A stretch of 15,768 bases of DNA from JBJXGC01 sp046154545 (GCA_046154545.1 JBJXGC010000297.1:1-15768), one strand, 5' to 3'. Counted from the first letter of the stretch, positions 1-5,901 are shown. Numbers and translations are program-made. Notes: a model not told the origin generated them from the sequence alone.

Positions 1-989
1 GGGTGGCTGAACGAGAGGTTGCCGCCGTCCGTGCAGGTCGGGAACTTGCCGCCCAGGCCGGCCGCGCCCGAGAGGACGAAGTCCGGCCCCTCACCCTTGC
101 CGCAGAAGCCCATCTGCTCGTACTGCATCAGGTCGTGGCTGGCAAAGTGGTCGTAGAACTCGACCACGTCGATATCCTCCATCCGCACGCCTGCCCGCCG
201 CACCGTCTCGCGATAGTGCTCGGCCGATTCGTAGTAGCGGTCGAGCGTCGGCGGCTCCTGGTAGGCGGGATACGTAGTGAGCGCTGCGCCGCAGACCACG
301 CCGATGCCCTTCTTCGGCGTGTCGGCCGCCCGGTCCTTGCGGGCGATCACGACGGCGCAGCCGCCGTCGGTGACCGACGAGCACATGAGCAGGGTGAGCG
401 GGTCGGCAACGTAGCGTGAAGCCAGCACCTCGTCGGCCGTGAAGGGCCCGCGCCCGAAGTAGACCGCGTCCGGGTTGATGTGGCCGTAGTTGCGGATGGT
501 CGCCGCGATTTCGCCCATGGCGTCGATCGCTTTCGGCCCCACCTCGTGGACGTAGCGCCGCGCCACCAGCCCGAACTGCACCGGCTGGTCGGGGAGCGAC
601 CCGGCCCAACCCGTCCACTGGCTGTGGCTCTCCGCCCAGGGCGGCACGGCCGTGTTCGTTGGGCGGACGCTGGCGAAGACGATGACGGCGGCGTTCAGGT
701 AGCCGGTCGTGATCAGCCGCGCCGCTTCGAGGAGGGAGGGGATGGCGATGCCCGAGCCACACCACTTGAACTCCCGCTTGAGCTGGTAGGCCCAGTAGGC
801 GTCCCAGGCCGGGTAGCCCGAGACGTTGCTGCCGAAGCCGTCGATCTCGTCCAGCGTCATGTCCGCGTCCTTGAGCGCGCCTTTCACGGCCTCCATCGCC
901 AGCGAGAAGCCCGTGTGCGCGGGCGCGAGGATGCGCGCCTGGGTGGTCGTGTAGACGCCTACAATCTGTGCCCCGGCGAACTCATCCAC
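1..989 (-). CDS. SCP2-type thiolase / acetyl-CoA acetyltransferase-like protein (3' end cut by window edge)
   Basis: Translating the minus strand from a GTG at 989 gives 329 codons open to the window edge. A GGAGGG Shine-Dalgarno lies 5 bases upstream of the GTG and supports this start. The family comprises SCP-x/Ltp-like thiolases, which cleave or form C-C bonds in acyl-CoA thioesters. Visible marks are a CGSG motif with Cys77 at the place of the nucleophilic cysteine of biosynthetic thiolases, a DGG-C block near 208-211, a YDHF segment with His281 where thiolases carry the conserved His, GFCGKGEG at 294-301, and a final GGNLSFSHP resembling the GHP active-site motif but with Ser in place of Gly. 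The C-terminal catalytic Cys region lies outside the window. The DUF35 gene directly upstream on the same strand is the usual partner of such thiolases and aldolases (Ltp2-DUF35 in steroid side-chain breakdown). Whether it is a thiolase or a retro-aldolase cannot be decided here. Confidence 0.85.
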   Translation of the reverse strand, partial: MDEFAGAQIVGVYTTTQARILAPAHTGFSLAMEAVKGALKDADMTLDEIDGFGSNVSGYPAWDAYWAYQLKREFKWCGSGIAIPSLLEAARLITTGYLNAAVIVFASVRPTNTAVPPWAESHSQWTGWAGSLPDQPVQFGLVARRYVHEVGPKAIDAMGEIAATIRNYGHINPDAVYFGRGPFTADEVLASRYVADPLTLLMCSSVTDGGCAVVIARKDRAADTPKKGIGVVCGAALTTYPAYQEPPTLDRYYESAEHYRETVRRAGVRMEDIDVVEFYDHFASHDLMQYEQMGFCGKGEGPDFVLSGAAGLGGKFPTCTDGGNLSFSH

Positions 990-1066
990 TGCGTCCCTCC
1001 CTCTGGTCCGGAAACGCGTACGCGGTGGGCTTCGGGTTCGCGTTGGGCTCCGCCCGGCGGCCGCAG

Positions 1067-1104
1067 CCCTCACCCTGGCCCTCTCCCGCTGCGGCGGGCG
1101 AGGG
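1067..1104. repeat. REP-like intergenic palindromic element
   Basis: In the 195-bp gap between the DUF35 and thiolase genes lies CCCTCACCCTGG followed by an imperfect hairpin. The left arm CCCTCTCCCGC and right arm GCGGGCGAGGG flank a 4-base loop with one mismatch in 11 pairs (1079-1104). This composition, including the false peptide 'SPAAAGEGQGEG' on the minus strand, matches from memory a widespread family of short dispersed palindromes in high-GC bacterial genomes. No second copy is visible in this window, so dispersal is from prior knowledge. In the transcript it could form a processing or stability hairpin that changes thiolase output relative to DUF35. Confidence 0.6.
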
Positions 1105-1184
1105 AATGCAGCGTTCGGACTCGAAGCGATTTCGTCCCGCGGCCTGGCCTGTGGTCATACGTGCCTCGCGGTGCGCTTCCGCGT

Positions 1185-1598
1185 TCATGACGTCCGCGGC
1201 CGGAAGTGATAGAGGCCGACCGGCCCCATCTGTTCGAACGCGACTTCGACCGGCATGTCGATCGCCACGTCCGCGGGGTCGACCTCGACCAGGTCGGTGA
1301 AGATCCGCGGCCCTTCTTCCAGCTCGACGACGGCGATGGTGTAGGGCGCCTTGAAGGCCGCGATCGCCGCCTGGTGGAGCACGACGTAGGTGTAGACCTT
1401 CCCCCGGCCCGAGACATCCGCCCACTCGAGCGTCTCCGTCAGGCACTCCCGGCAGGCCATCTGCGGCGTCCAAACGAAGGTGCCGCAGGTGGTGCAGCGC
1501 TGCATGATGAGCCGCCCCTCGCGCGTCGCGTCCCAGAATGGCTGGGTCAACTCCGTCGGCTTCGGCAGCGGCCGCTGGGTCTCACCCCGGCTCGTCAT
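1185..1598 (-). CDS. DUF35 family zinc-ribbon/OB-fold protein, thiolase partner
   Basis: The 137-residue product has an N-terminal helix (LTQPFWDATREGRL, about 17-30). A rubredoxin-like zinc ribbon follows with Cys35-x2-Cys38 and Cys49-x2-Cys52, then an OB fold (about 60-133, containing GRGKVYTYVVLHQ and YTIAVVELEEGPRIFTDLV). This is the standard DUF35/ChsH2-like architecture. Members bind or orient acyl-CoA for a partner thiolase, aldolase or hydratase. I chose the ATG at 1598 because GGAGG sits 7 bases upstream; a longer reading from 1664 adds a Pro/Ala/Gly-rich N-terminus of no family likeness and begins before that Shine-Dalgarno. A good sigma70-type promoter lies just upstream (1651-1678). 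The thiolase follows on the same strand after 195 bp, so the two are probably one transcript and one complex. Confidence 0.9.
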   Translation of the reverse strand: MTSRGETQRPLPKPTELTQPFWDATREGRLIMQRCTTCGTFVWTPQMACRECLTETLEWADVSGRGKVYTYVVLHQAAIAAFKAPYTIAVVELEEGPRIFTDLVEVDPADVAIDMPVEVAFEQMGPVGLYHFRPRTS

Positions 1599-1650
1599 GG
1601 GCCATCCTCCAGCGGGCGCGCGCCCACTCGGCGCTGCCCGGCCGTCCGCG

Positions 1651-1678
1651 ATTATCCCCGGCAAGGCTCGCGCGTCAA
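1651..1678 (-). promoter_or_regulatory. sigma70-like promoter for DUF35-thiolase
   Basis: Read on the minus strand, TTGACG (1678-1673) and GATAAT (1656-1651) are separated by 16 bp; each hexamer matches the consensus at 5 of 6 positions. The predicted transcription start is near 1644, giving a leader of about 46 nt to the DUF35 ATG at 1598. This suggests the thiolase pair can be transcribed independently of the dikinase genes upstream of it. It was found by eye and is not tested. Confidence 0.55.
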
Positions 1679-1679
1679 G

Positions 1680-1707
1680 GAGGCGGATTCGAGTACCCGG
1701 CCGCCTC
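1680..1707 (-). terminator. Possible terminator hairpin after the ATP-grasp/cNMP gene
   Basis: Inverted arms GAGGCGG (1680-1686) and CCGCCTC (1701-1707) match perfectly over 7 bp with a 14-base loop. They sit 12 bp after the stop codon of the ATP-grasp gene and just before the DUF35 promoter. There is no U tract, so a rho-independent terminator is only a possibility; it may be a stabilising 3' hairpin. Confidence 0.35.
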
Positions 1708-1718
1708 TCACCCGGGGC

Positions 1719-2972
1719 TCAGGTCTGCTGGGCGGCACGCAGTCTCTTCGTCATCTCCTGGAGGAGCTTCCAGCCGATCGCCCCGTTCCCCTGGACGAGC
1801 GGGCCAAACTCCCAGAAGGTGAGCCCGTAACAGACGAGGTCGGTCGCGGCCGTGACCGTGGCCGAACGTGGGCCGCCGTCGATCAGCGCCATCTCGCCAA
1901 AATAGTCCCCGGCATGGAACGTCGTCTGCTCTTCGCCGCGGATGGTGACCGTCGCCTCGCCAGAGTCGATGAGGAAGAAGGCGGCGCCGCCGGAGCCCTC
2001 CATGATGACGGTTTCGCCCTTGGCAAAGCGGCGTTCCTTCAGGAGGCGGCCGATCTGCTCGACCTCTTTGCGGTCGAGTCCGGCGAAGAGCTGCACCTGC
2101 TGCAGGGCATCGACCGGGTCCCGGCGGACCTCCGCGGCGGCCGCTTTCTTCTCTGCCGGCTTTCCGGTCGTGATCGCCCTGCACTGGAGGAGGTAGAGCG
2201 TCCCATCGGCGAAGGCCCATTCGACGTCGCGGCCGGGGCCGTAGACCTCTTCGCAGCGCGTGGCGAGTTCGGCCAGCTCCGCGAGCTGCGCATCGTCGAG
2301 GCAAAGCGCTCCGGCGCGTTCGGGCGGGAGCTTCTCCTCGACCGTGCCGCCCGACGGGACCGAGCGGATGGCGATCTTCTTGCGCCCGGGCGTGCGCTCC
2401 AGCACCTCGCCGGAGCGGCCGAGCCGGAAGTTGTCCGGGATGACGAGGCCGGCGACCACTGCCTCGCCCAGCCCCCAGGCCGCTTCGATGAGGCGCTCAT
2501 CCGCCCCGGTGACCGGGTTCTCCGTGAACATCACACCGGCAGCGTCCGGGTTGAGCAAGGTCTGGACGACGACGCCCACACTCGGGCGGGTGAAGAGCCC
2601 GGCGCGCTGCCGGTAGGTGATGGCCGAATCCGAATTCGCCGACCACCAGACGTCGCGCACGGCCTTCGGGACATCGTCCGCCGTGGGCACATTGAGGAGC
2701 GTGAGGTGCTGGCCGGCGAAGCTCGACGAGGCGCCGTCCTCGTCCACGGCCGACGAGCGCACCGCGAACGGCCCCTGGAGCTGGGCGATCGCCTTGGCCA
2801 ACTTGGCAGTAGCCCGTGCATCCCCCGAGGCGATGCCCTCGACCAGGTCCCCCGACAGTGCGACCCCCGGGGGAAAGGGAAGGCCCTGGCGCGCGGCGTC
2901 GCCCAGCCCCACGGCTTTCGAACCGTAGAGCGACGTCTCGCGCGCCTTCACGAGCGGCACGGCCTTCTTCAC
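1719..2972 (-). CDS. PEP-synthase/PPDK-type ATP-grasp subunit fused to a cNMP-binding domain
   Basis: The 417-residue product has two domains. Residues 1-268 form a PPDK_N-type ATP-grasp domain: GSKAVGLGDAARQGLPFPPG (Lys19), AVRSSAVDED (Arg72), SSFAGQ, MFTENPVTG, EAAWGLGEAVVAG, and the end motif DVEWAF...LLQCRAIT (Glu251, Gln263, Arg265). This family binds ATP and passes the beta-phosphate to a histidine on a swivelling domain. A Lys/Ala-rich linker (271-285) leads to a cyclic-nucleotide-binding domain (290-417) with an intact phosphate-binding cassette, FGEMALIDGGPRSATV (Glu360, Arg369). No His domain or PEP-binding barrel is present; the His domain is encoded by the gene immediately upstream. 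The start is GTG at 2972, whose GTGA overlaps the upstream TGA, indicating translational coupling. The subunit resembles the ATP-binding subunit of phenylphosphate synthase, but with a CNBD added. The phosphoacceptor is unknown. Confidence 0.9.
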   Translation of the reverse strand: MKKAVPLVKARETSLYGSKAVGLGDAARQGLPFPPGVALSGDLVEGIASGDARATAKLAKAIAQLQGPFAVRSSAVDEDGASSSFAGQHLTLLNVPTADDVPKAVRDVWWSANSDSAITYRQRAGLFTRPSVGVVVQTLLNPDAAGVMFTENPVTGADERLIEAAWGLGEAVVAGLVIPDNFRLGRSGEVLERTPGRKKIAIRSVPSGGTVEEKLPPERAGALCLDDAQLAELAELATRCEEVYGPGRDVEWAFADGTLYLLQCRAITTGKPAEKKAAAAEVRRDPVDALQQVQLFAGLDRKEVEQIGRLLKERRFAKGETVIMEGSGGAAFFLIDSGEATVTIRGEEQTTFHAGDYFGEMALIDGGPRSATVTAATDLVCYGLTFWEFGPLVQGNGAIGWKLLQEMTKRLRAAQQT

Positions 2973-4597
2973 GCGAGCACCGTTACCTCGCCGGCGGTCC
3001 CATCGACGCGGATGCGGGCCCCGTCGGCGATGATCTCGGTCGCGTCGCGGGTGCCAACGACGCCCGGGATCCCGAACTCGCGCGCGACGATCGCCGAGTG
3101 GGAGAGCAGCCCGCCGTTGTCCGTGACGATCGCGCCGAGGAGGGGCAGGAGGATGTTGAAGGCCTCGGTCGTCGATTCGGTGACGAGGATGTCGCCCTTC
3201 ATGATCCGGCCGAATTCGGCCGGGCCCGAGATACGCCGGGCAGGTCCCTCGTAGACGCCCTTGCTTGCCGCCAGGCCGTGGAGCACGTTCCCTTCGTGCT
3301 GCTCCTCGGAGCTGCCGAAGAGCTGTCCGAGGGCGATAAAGGTGGCGCCCATGAGCCGCGCGACCGGCGGCGGGAGCTGTGAGAGGTCTGGCGGCGGCGG
3401 AGCGGGCGGGCCAAGGAACGGCGGCGCCTCCTTGGCGCTGTGCGTCAGCCGGTAGTCGGCCCGCTTCGCCAACTCCTCCGCCGATGGTCCGCCGGAGCCG
3501 AGGACCATCGCCCGCATCTCGTCGAGGCCCGCATCGACGATGTGGACGGGATTGGCGATGCGGCCGCGGTCCGCGAGCCGCCGGCCGGCCGCGAGGGCGG
3601 CGCGGCGCATCAAGCCGGAGGCCCAGATGTCGCTATAGACGCCCCGTTCGTCGCGCAGGCGGTACATCAGCCGCGCCTCGCCGAGGATTTCGTCGAATTC
3701 CGCCTGGTGTTCGGCGGGCACCTTCGCCCGGACCTCGGCGATTCGCTCGCCGGTGTGGGCAGGCTCCTGGTTAGAGGAGTCAACCGCGATCCGGATCGAA
3801 CGGATCAGGGCGTCCGGCATCTCGAGGGCGGACGGCTCGCAGATATCGAAGCCGTCGAGCAGACGGTGGCCGATAAGGTCCAGGTAGCCGGCCACGGCCG
3901 ACCCGGCTTCGCTCGGCAGCGAACGCAGGGCGTTGAGCACGCGTCCCGGCTCGTCCTGCGATTCGAGCAGCGCCTGTGCGGCCGGGTCGGCAGCGATGGC
4001 GGCGATAAGCCGCGCGTGCTCATCCGACCCGCCGGCGGACACGTCTGAAGCGCCTCGCATCAGGCCAAGCAGTTCGGCCGGCGGGAGCCCGGTCCAGGCC
4101 CCGGCGTGCGCCAGAAAGTCCCCCACGGGGACCACCGCCGAGGCGGTGTGGCGCATGTGCTGCGCGATCATCGCCGCGTGGTGGTCGCGGCAGCGCGTGA
4201 GGTAGTCCGCCAGTTCCTGGTCCGAAAGCGCGTCCGGGTCCACGGCCTGGATGGCGCGATGGGCGGCTATCCCTGCCGGCTTCACGGTGGTGTCCCAATC
4301 CTGAAGCTGCTCGCGCCAGATCTTCTTCGCGAAGGCCTCCTCGGCGCGCTTGAAGCGCTCGGGGATCTCGGCTTCGGGTGCGGGCATGATGCAGTTGTAG
4401 GCGAAGCCGTTGACGTATCCGGACTCCAGTCCGTCGATCAGCATCCCGTAGAAGCGGGCGAAGTCGTTCGTGCCCCGTTTGAAGGCCGCGGGATGGGTCT
4501 CTGTCCAATAGCGGGTCGCGGGGCGCGGGAAGTGAACGGGGTCCTGCGACCATGAGCCTGGGCCCGGGGGATCAAAACGAAGTTCTGGACCGGCCAT
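2969..4597 (-). CDS. PEP-utilising enzyme swivelling-domain (phosphohistidine) subunit of a split dikinase
   Basis: The 542-residue product starts at the ATG at 4597, preceded by GAGGTG 6 bases upstream; a longer frame from 4681 adds 28 residues without a ribosome site. Residues 1-380 are a mostly helical region resembling the substrate-binding middle part of rifampin-phosphotransferase/phenylphosphate-synthase-like proteins (e.g. RDERGVYSDIWASG about 315-328). A Pro-rich linker spans about 392-410. The last 100 residues are the mobile phosphohistidine domain: GVYEGPARR, KGDILVTESTTEAF, then TDNGGLLSHSAIVARE with His500 and FGIPGVVGT. The position two before His is Leu, not the regulatory Thr of PPDK/PEP synthase, so control by PPDK regulatory-protein phosphorylation is unlikely. 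There is no ATP-grasp or PEP barrel. ATP activation must come from the coupled downstream gene. The likely overall reaction is ATP + acceptor-OH + H2O giving acceptor-phosphate + AMP + Pi. The acceptor is unknown. Confidence 0.88.
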   Translation of the reverse strand: MAGPELRFDPPGPGSWSQDPVHFPRPATRYWTETHPAAFKRGTNDFARFYGMLIDGLESGYVNGFAYNCIMPAPEAEIPERFKRAEEAFAKKIWREQLQDWDTTVKPAGIAAHRAIQAVDPDALSDQELADYLTRCRDHHAAMIAQHMRHTASAVVPVGDFLAHAGAWTGLPPAELLGLMRGASDVSAGGSDEHARLIAAIAADPAAQALLESQDEPGRVLNALRSLPSEAGSAVAGYLDLIGHRLLDGFDICEPSALEMPDALIRSIRIAVDSSNQEPAHTGERIAEVRAKVPAEHQAEFDEILGEARLMYRLRDERGVYSDIWASGLMRRAALAAGRRLADRGRIANPVHIVDAGLDEMRAMVLGSGGPSAEELAKRADYRLTHSAKEAPPFLGPPAPPPPDLSQLPPPVARLMGATFIALGQLFGSSEEQHEGNVLHGLAASKGVYEGPARRISGPAEFGRIMKGDILVTESTTEAFNILLPLLGAIVTDNGGLLSHSAIVAREFGIPGVVGTRDATEIIADGARIRVDGTAGEVTVLA

Positions 4598-4648
4598 TGG
4601 GGACACCTCTTTCCGGGAGCGGGCGTCGAGTGCCGCAAGCCCGCGGCG

Positions 4649-4677
4649 AGTATTCGGCCCGCTTGCTTCAACCGCAA
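4649..4677 (-). promoter_or_regulatory. Possible promoter of the split-dikinase genes
   Basis: On the minus strand TTGCGG (4677-4672) and AATACT (4654-4649) lie 17 bp apart (3/6 and 4/6 consensus matches). A start near 4642 would give a 45-nt leader to the ATG at 4597. The match is modest and should be read together with the inverted repeat that overlaps its -35 region. Confidence 0.3.
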
Positions 4678-4679
4678 GC
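4661..4679. promoter_or_regulatory. Inverted repeat, possible operator
   Basis: GCTTGC (4661-4666) and GCAAGC (4674-4679) are perfect inverted 6-mers with a 7-bp spacer. The 19-bp dyad overlaps the -35 region of the possible dikinase promoter, the usual place for a repressor site. No regulator gene is adjacent, and 6-bp arms can arise by chance. Confidence 0.3.
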
Positions 4680-4692
4680 ATCTGTCCACTTC

Positions 4693-4788
4693 ACTCGGAA
4701 CTCGGAACTCGGAACTCGGAACTCGGAACTCGGAACTCGGCCCTCGGCTCTCGGCTCTCGGCTCTCGGCTCTTGGCTCTTGGCTCTTA
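4693..4788. repeat. Heptanucleotide tandem repeat tract
   Basis: Thirteen 7-bp units fill 4693-4783 without interruption: six ACTCGGA, one ACTCGGC, one CCTCGGC, three TCTCGGC and two TCTTGGC. A partial fourteenth unit, TCTTA (4784-4788), contains the TAA stop codon of the NTF2-like gene on the minus strand. The graded change of unit sequence along the tract suggests expansion from more than one local seed. Because the unit is 7 bp, gain or loss of a unit would not keep a reading frame, but the tract lies outside the ORF apart from the stop. It separates the NTF2-like gene from the dikinase genes. Confidence 0.95.
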
Positions 4789-5307
4789 GACCGGCTTCGC
4801 CAGGATTCCCCGGAGCGATTGCCCGCCCACCTCGCTCGCCTCCAGCTTCGCCCTGAATCGCACGGAAATCCTGAGGAACGCGAACCGCCAGCGGTCCGGC
4901 TCGCGCCGCAAGCGGTGCTGGTACGTCCCGATGAGCACCCGGTCGTTGGAGACGATCTCGAAGAAGTAGGCGAGGGTTGTCGCCTCGTCCCCCTGCAGGT
5001 CGACCTGCATGTTCGTGCTCAGATGGCCGGTCGCGAAGAGGCTGCGGTCTTCCATGGCGCCCGTCCCGGTCCGCCGGTAGAAGTCGCCGATGATCGACGC
5101 CCGTCCCCGGTAGGTCCCGTCGAGGCCGGGCGCCAACGCGTCCAGCCCGTCCATCTCGAGGACCGCGTCCTCGGTGAAGACGTCGCCCAACCCGTCCCAG
5201 TCGCCGGAGTCGAGGCGCATACAGTAGTCGCGCCAGGTATGGCGCACCGCCTCGCCGTCTTCCAGGCGGGCCACGCGTGTCATCAGGTCAGCCAGCTGTC
5301 TATCCAT
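4786..5307 (-). CDS. NTF2-like / SnoaL-type protein
   Basis: The 173-residue product shows the pattern of the SnoaL-like branch of the NTF2 superfamily: an N-terminal helix with RDYCMRLDSGDWDGLGDVFTED (26-47), YRGRASIIGDFYRRT (66-80), GHLSTNMQVDLQGDEATTLAYFFEI (94-118) and a final strand pair RWRFAFLRISVRF (139-151). Asp33, Asp36, His95 and Asn99 sit in the cone-shaped pocket region used for catalysis in this superfamily (scytalone dehydratase, steroid isomerase, limonene epoxide hydrolase, polyketide cyclases). No family-specific catalytic set can be assigned, so the reaction is unknown. The ATG at 5307 has an AGGAAAGGGG purine run upstream. It is the first gene of the leftward block, and its stop codon lies in the heptamer repeat tract. 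A role in processing the small-molecule substrate of the neighbouring enzymes is inference. Confidence 0.85.
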   Translation of the reverse strand: MDRQLADLMTRVARLEDGEAVRHTWRDYCMRLDSGDWDGLGDVFTEDAVLEMDGLDALAPGLDGTYRGRASIIGDFYRRTGTGAMEDRSLFATGHLSTNMQVDLQGDEATTLAYFFEIVSNDRVLIGTYQHRLRREPDRWRFAFLRISVRFRAKLEASEVGGQSLRGILAKPV

Positions 5308-5439
5308 TGCCTTGCCCCTTTCCTGCCCGGCCGCGCGCGGCCTTGCCGATTCCGAGCGGACCCGGAGCCGCGCCCCTCACTGGGCGCCTACTTCGTGCAC
5401 CGGTCCATGTGCCCCAGGCTGGTGCTCTAGCGTTCAGAT

Positions 5440-5469
5440 CTTATACCTCCCGCCCCCGTCCGGTGTCGT
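5440..5469 (-). promoter_or_regulatory. Possible promoter for the NTF2-like gene
   Basis: On the minus strand ACGACA (5469-5464) and TATAAG (5445-5440) are 18 bp apart (4/6 and 5/6 consensus matches). A start near 5433 would leave a leader of about 125 nt containing three inverted repeats, which is long for a simple promoter and could be a structured regulatory leader. Confidence 0.35.
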
Positions 5470-5610
5470 TGCGCCGTTGGCGCTCTCGTTCCACGTGGTC
5501 ACGATCGACGATGACGTACGCGGTATCTCTCGCCGTCAGGCATCTCATTTCGATGGGTCTGCCATGCTCTCTCTCGCCGTCCACAGCCCTCGTTGCCCGA
5601 GTATCGGCCG

Positions 5611-5652
5611 CGGTGACCGCACGGTGACCGCACGGTGACCGCACGGTGACCG
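5611..5652. repeat. Four iteron-like CGGTGACCG repeats with 11-bp period
   Basis: CGGTGACCG occurs at 5611-5619, 5622-5630, 5633-5641 and 5644-5652, separated each time by CA. Each unit is itself a near palindrome (CGGT-G-ACCG). The reverse-complement unit CGGTCACCG appears at 5690-5698, and a weaker copy, TCGTCACCG, at 5669-5677. A period of one helical turn places all sites on one DNA face, as expected for cooperative protein binding. A regulator-binding array for the divergent genes is the simplest reading; simple tandem duplication is the alternative. Confidence 0.85.
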
Positions 5653-5848
5653 CGCCCCGGACGGCACGTCGTCACCGCCCCGATCCATGCGGTCACCGCA
5701 CGCCCACCGCACGAATGTTCTTCGCGCGGGTCACGCAGGGCCAGCCCGGCCCTCCGGTGAATTCGCGCCGCTCCATGGGTCACTATGGCGTCCGCACCTC
5801 AGGCCCCACCGGGCCGATCGCTCTCGCCCGCGCCGCCGCGTATGCTTT

Positions 5849-5858
5849 CGAACGTTCG
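5849..5858. promoter_or_regulatory. Perfect palindrome upstream of the MFS gene
   Basis: CGAACGTTCG is a perfect 10-bp palindrome ending 43 bp before the chosen MFS start, in an AT-richer patch followed by TACACT (5861-5866), a possible -10 element without a good -35. It could be an operator for a repressor of the exporter. The arms recall LexA half-sites, but the usual 4-bp spacer is absent. Confidence 0.25.
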
Positions 5859-5901
5859 GCTACACTTACGCACCGCCGCCTACGACTGGAGCCCCCCGCG
5901 C

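Larger units (their letters stand above)
5308..5901. other. 594-bp divergent non-coding region with several dyads
   Basis: The region separates the leftward NTF2-like gene from the rightward MFS gene and holds no convincing ORF. It contains a perfect 14-bp palindrome GGCCGCGCGCGGCC (5329-5342), a GCGCCC/GGGCGC hairpin (5370-5387), GCACC/GGTGC arms (5397-5401 and 5421-5425), a possible leftward promoter (5440-5469), an 11-bp-period repeat array (5611-5652) with an inverted copy (5690-5698), an AGGGCC/GGCCCT hairpin (5737-5753) and a perfect palindrome CGAACGTTCG (5849-5858). The three leftmost dyads would all lie in the leader of the NTF2-like transcript. Confidence 0.8.

Noticed and set aside
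1015..1024. Perfect palindrome CGCGTACGCG upstream of the thiolase
   Set aside because: It is a short GC-rich palindrome of a kind expected by chance in this composition, with no promoter or second copy to support a role.
1206..3254. A 682-codon open frame on the plus strand
   Set aside because: It lies antisense to the DUF35 and ATP-grasp genes, whose motifs are clear; the product is Arg/Asp/Gly-rich with no family pattern, as expected for GC-rich mirror frames.
1719..4597. Annotation as a complete phosphoenolpyruvate synthase (ppsA)
   Set aside because: The C-terminal PEP/pyruvate-binding barrel is missing from both genes and the domains are split and reordered, so PEP synthesis is unlikely.
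4552..5430. A 292-codon plus-strand frame crossing the heptamer tract
   Set aside because: It is antisense to the NTF2-like gene; its ELGTRNS-type repeats are simply the translated heptamers.
4693..5698. CRISPR array or phage/plasmid origin suggested by the two repeat tracts
   Set aside because: The units are 7 and 11 bp without unique spacers and there are no cas, rep or integrase genes nearby; an iteron-type origin would need a replication initiator gene.
5849..5858. LexA (SOS) box reading of CGAACGTTCG
   Set aside because: Known boxes of this type have CGAAC and GTTCG separated by 4 bp; here the half-sites abut, and the downstream gene is not an SOS gene.
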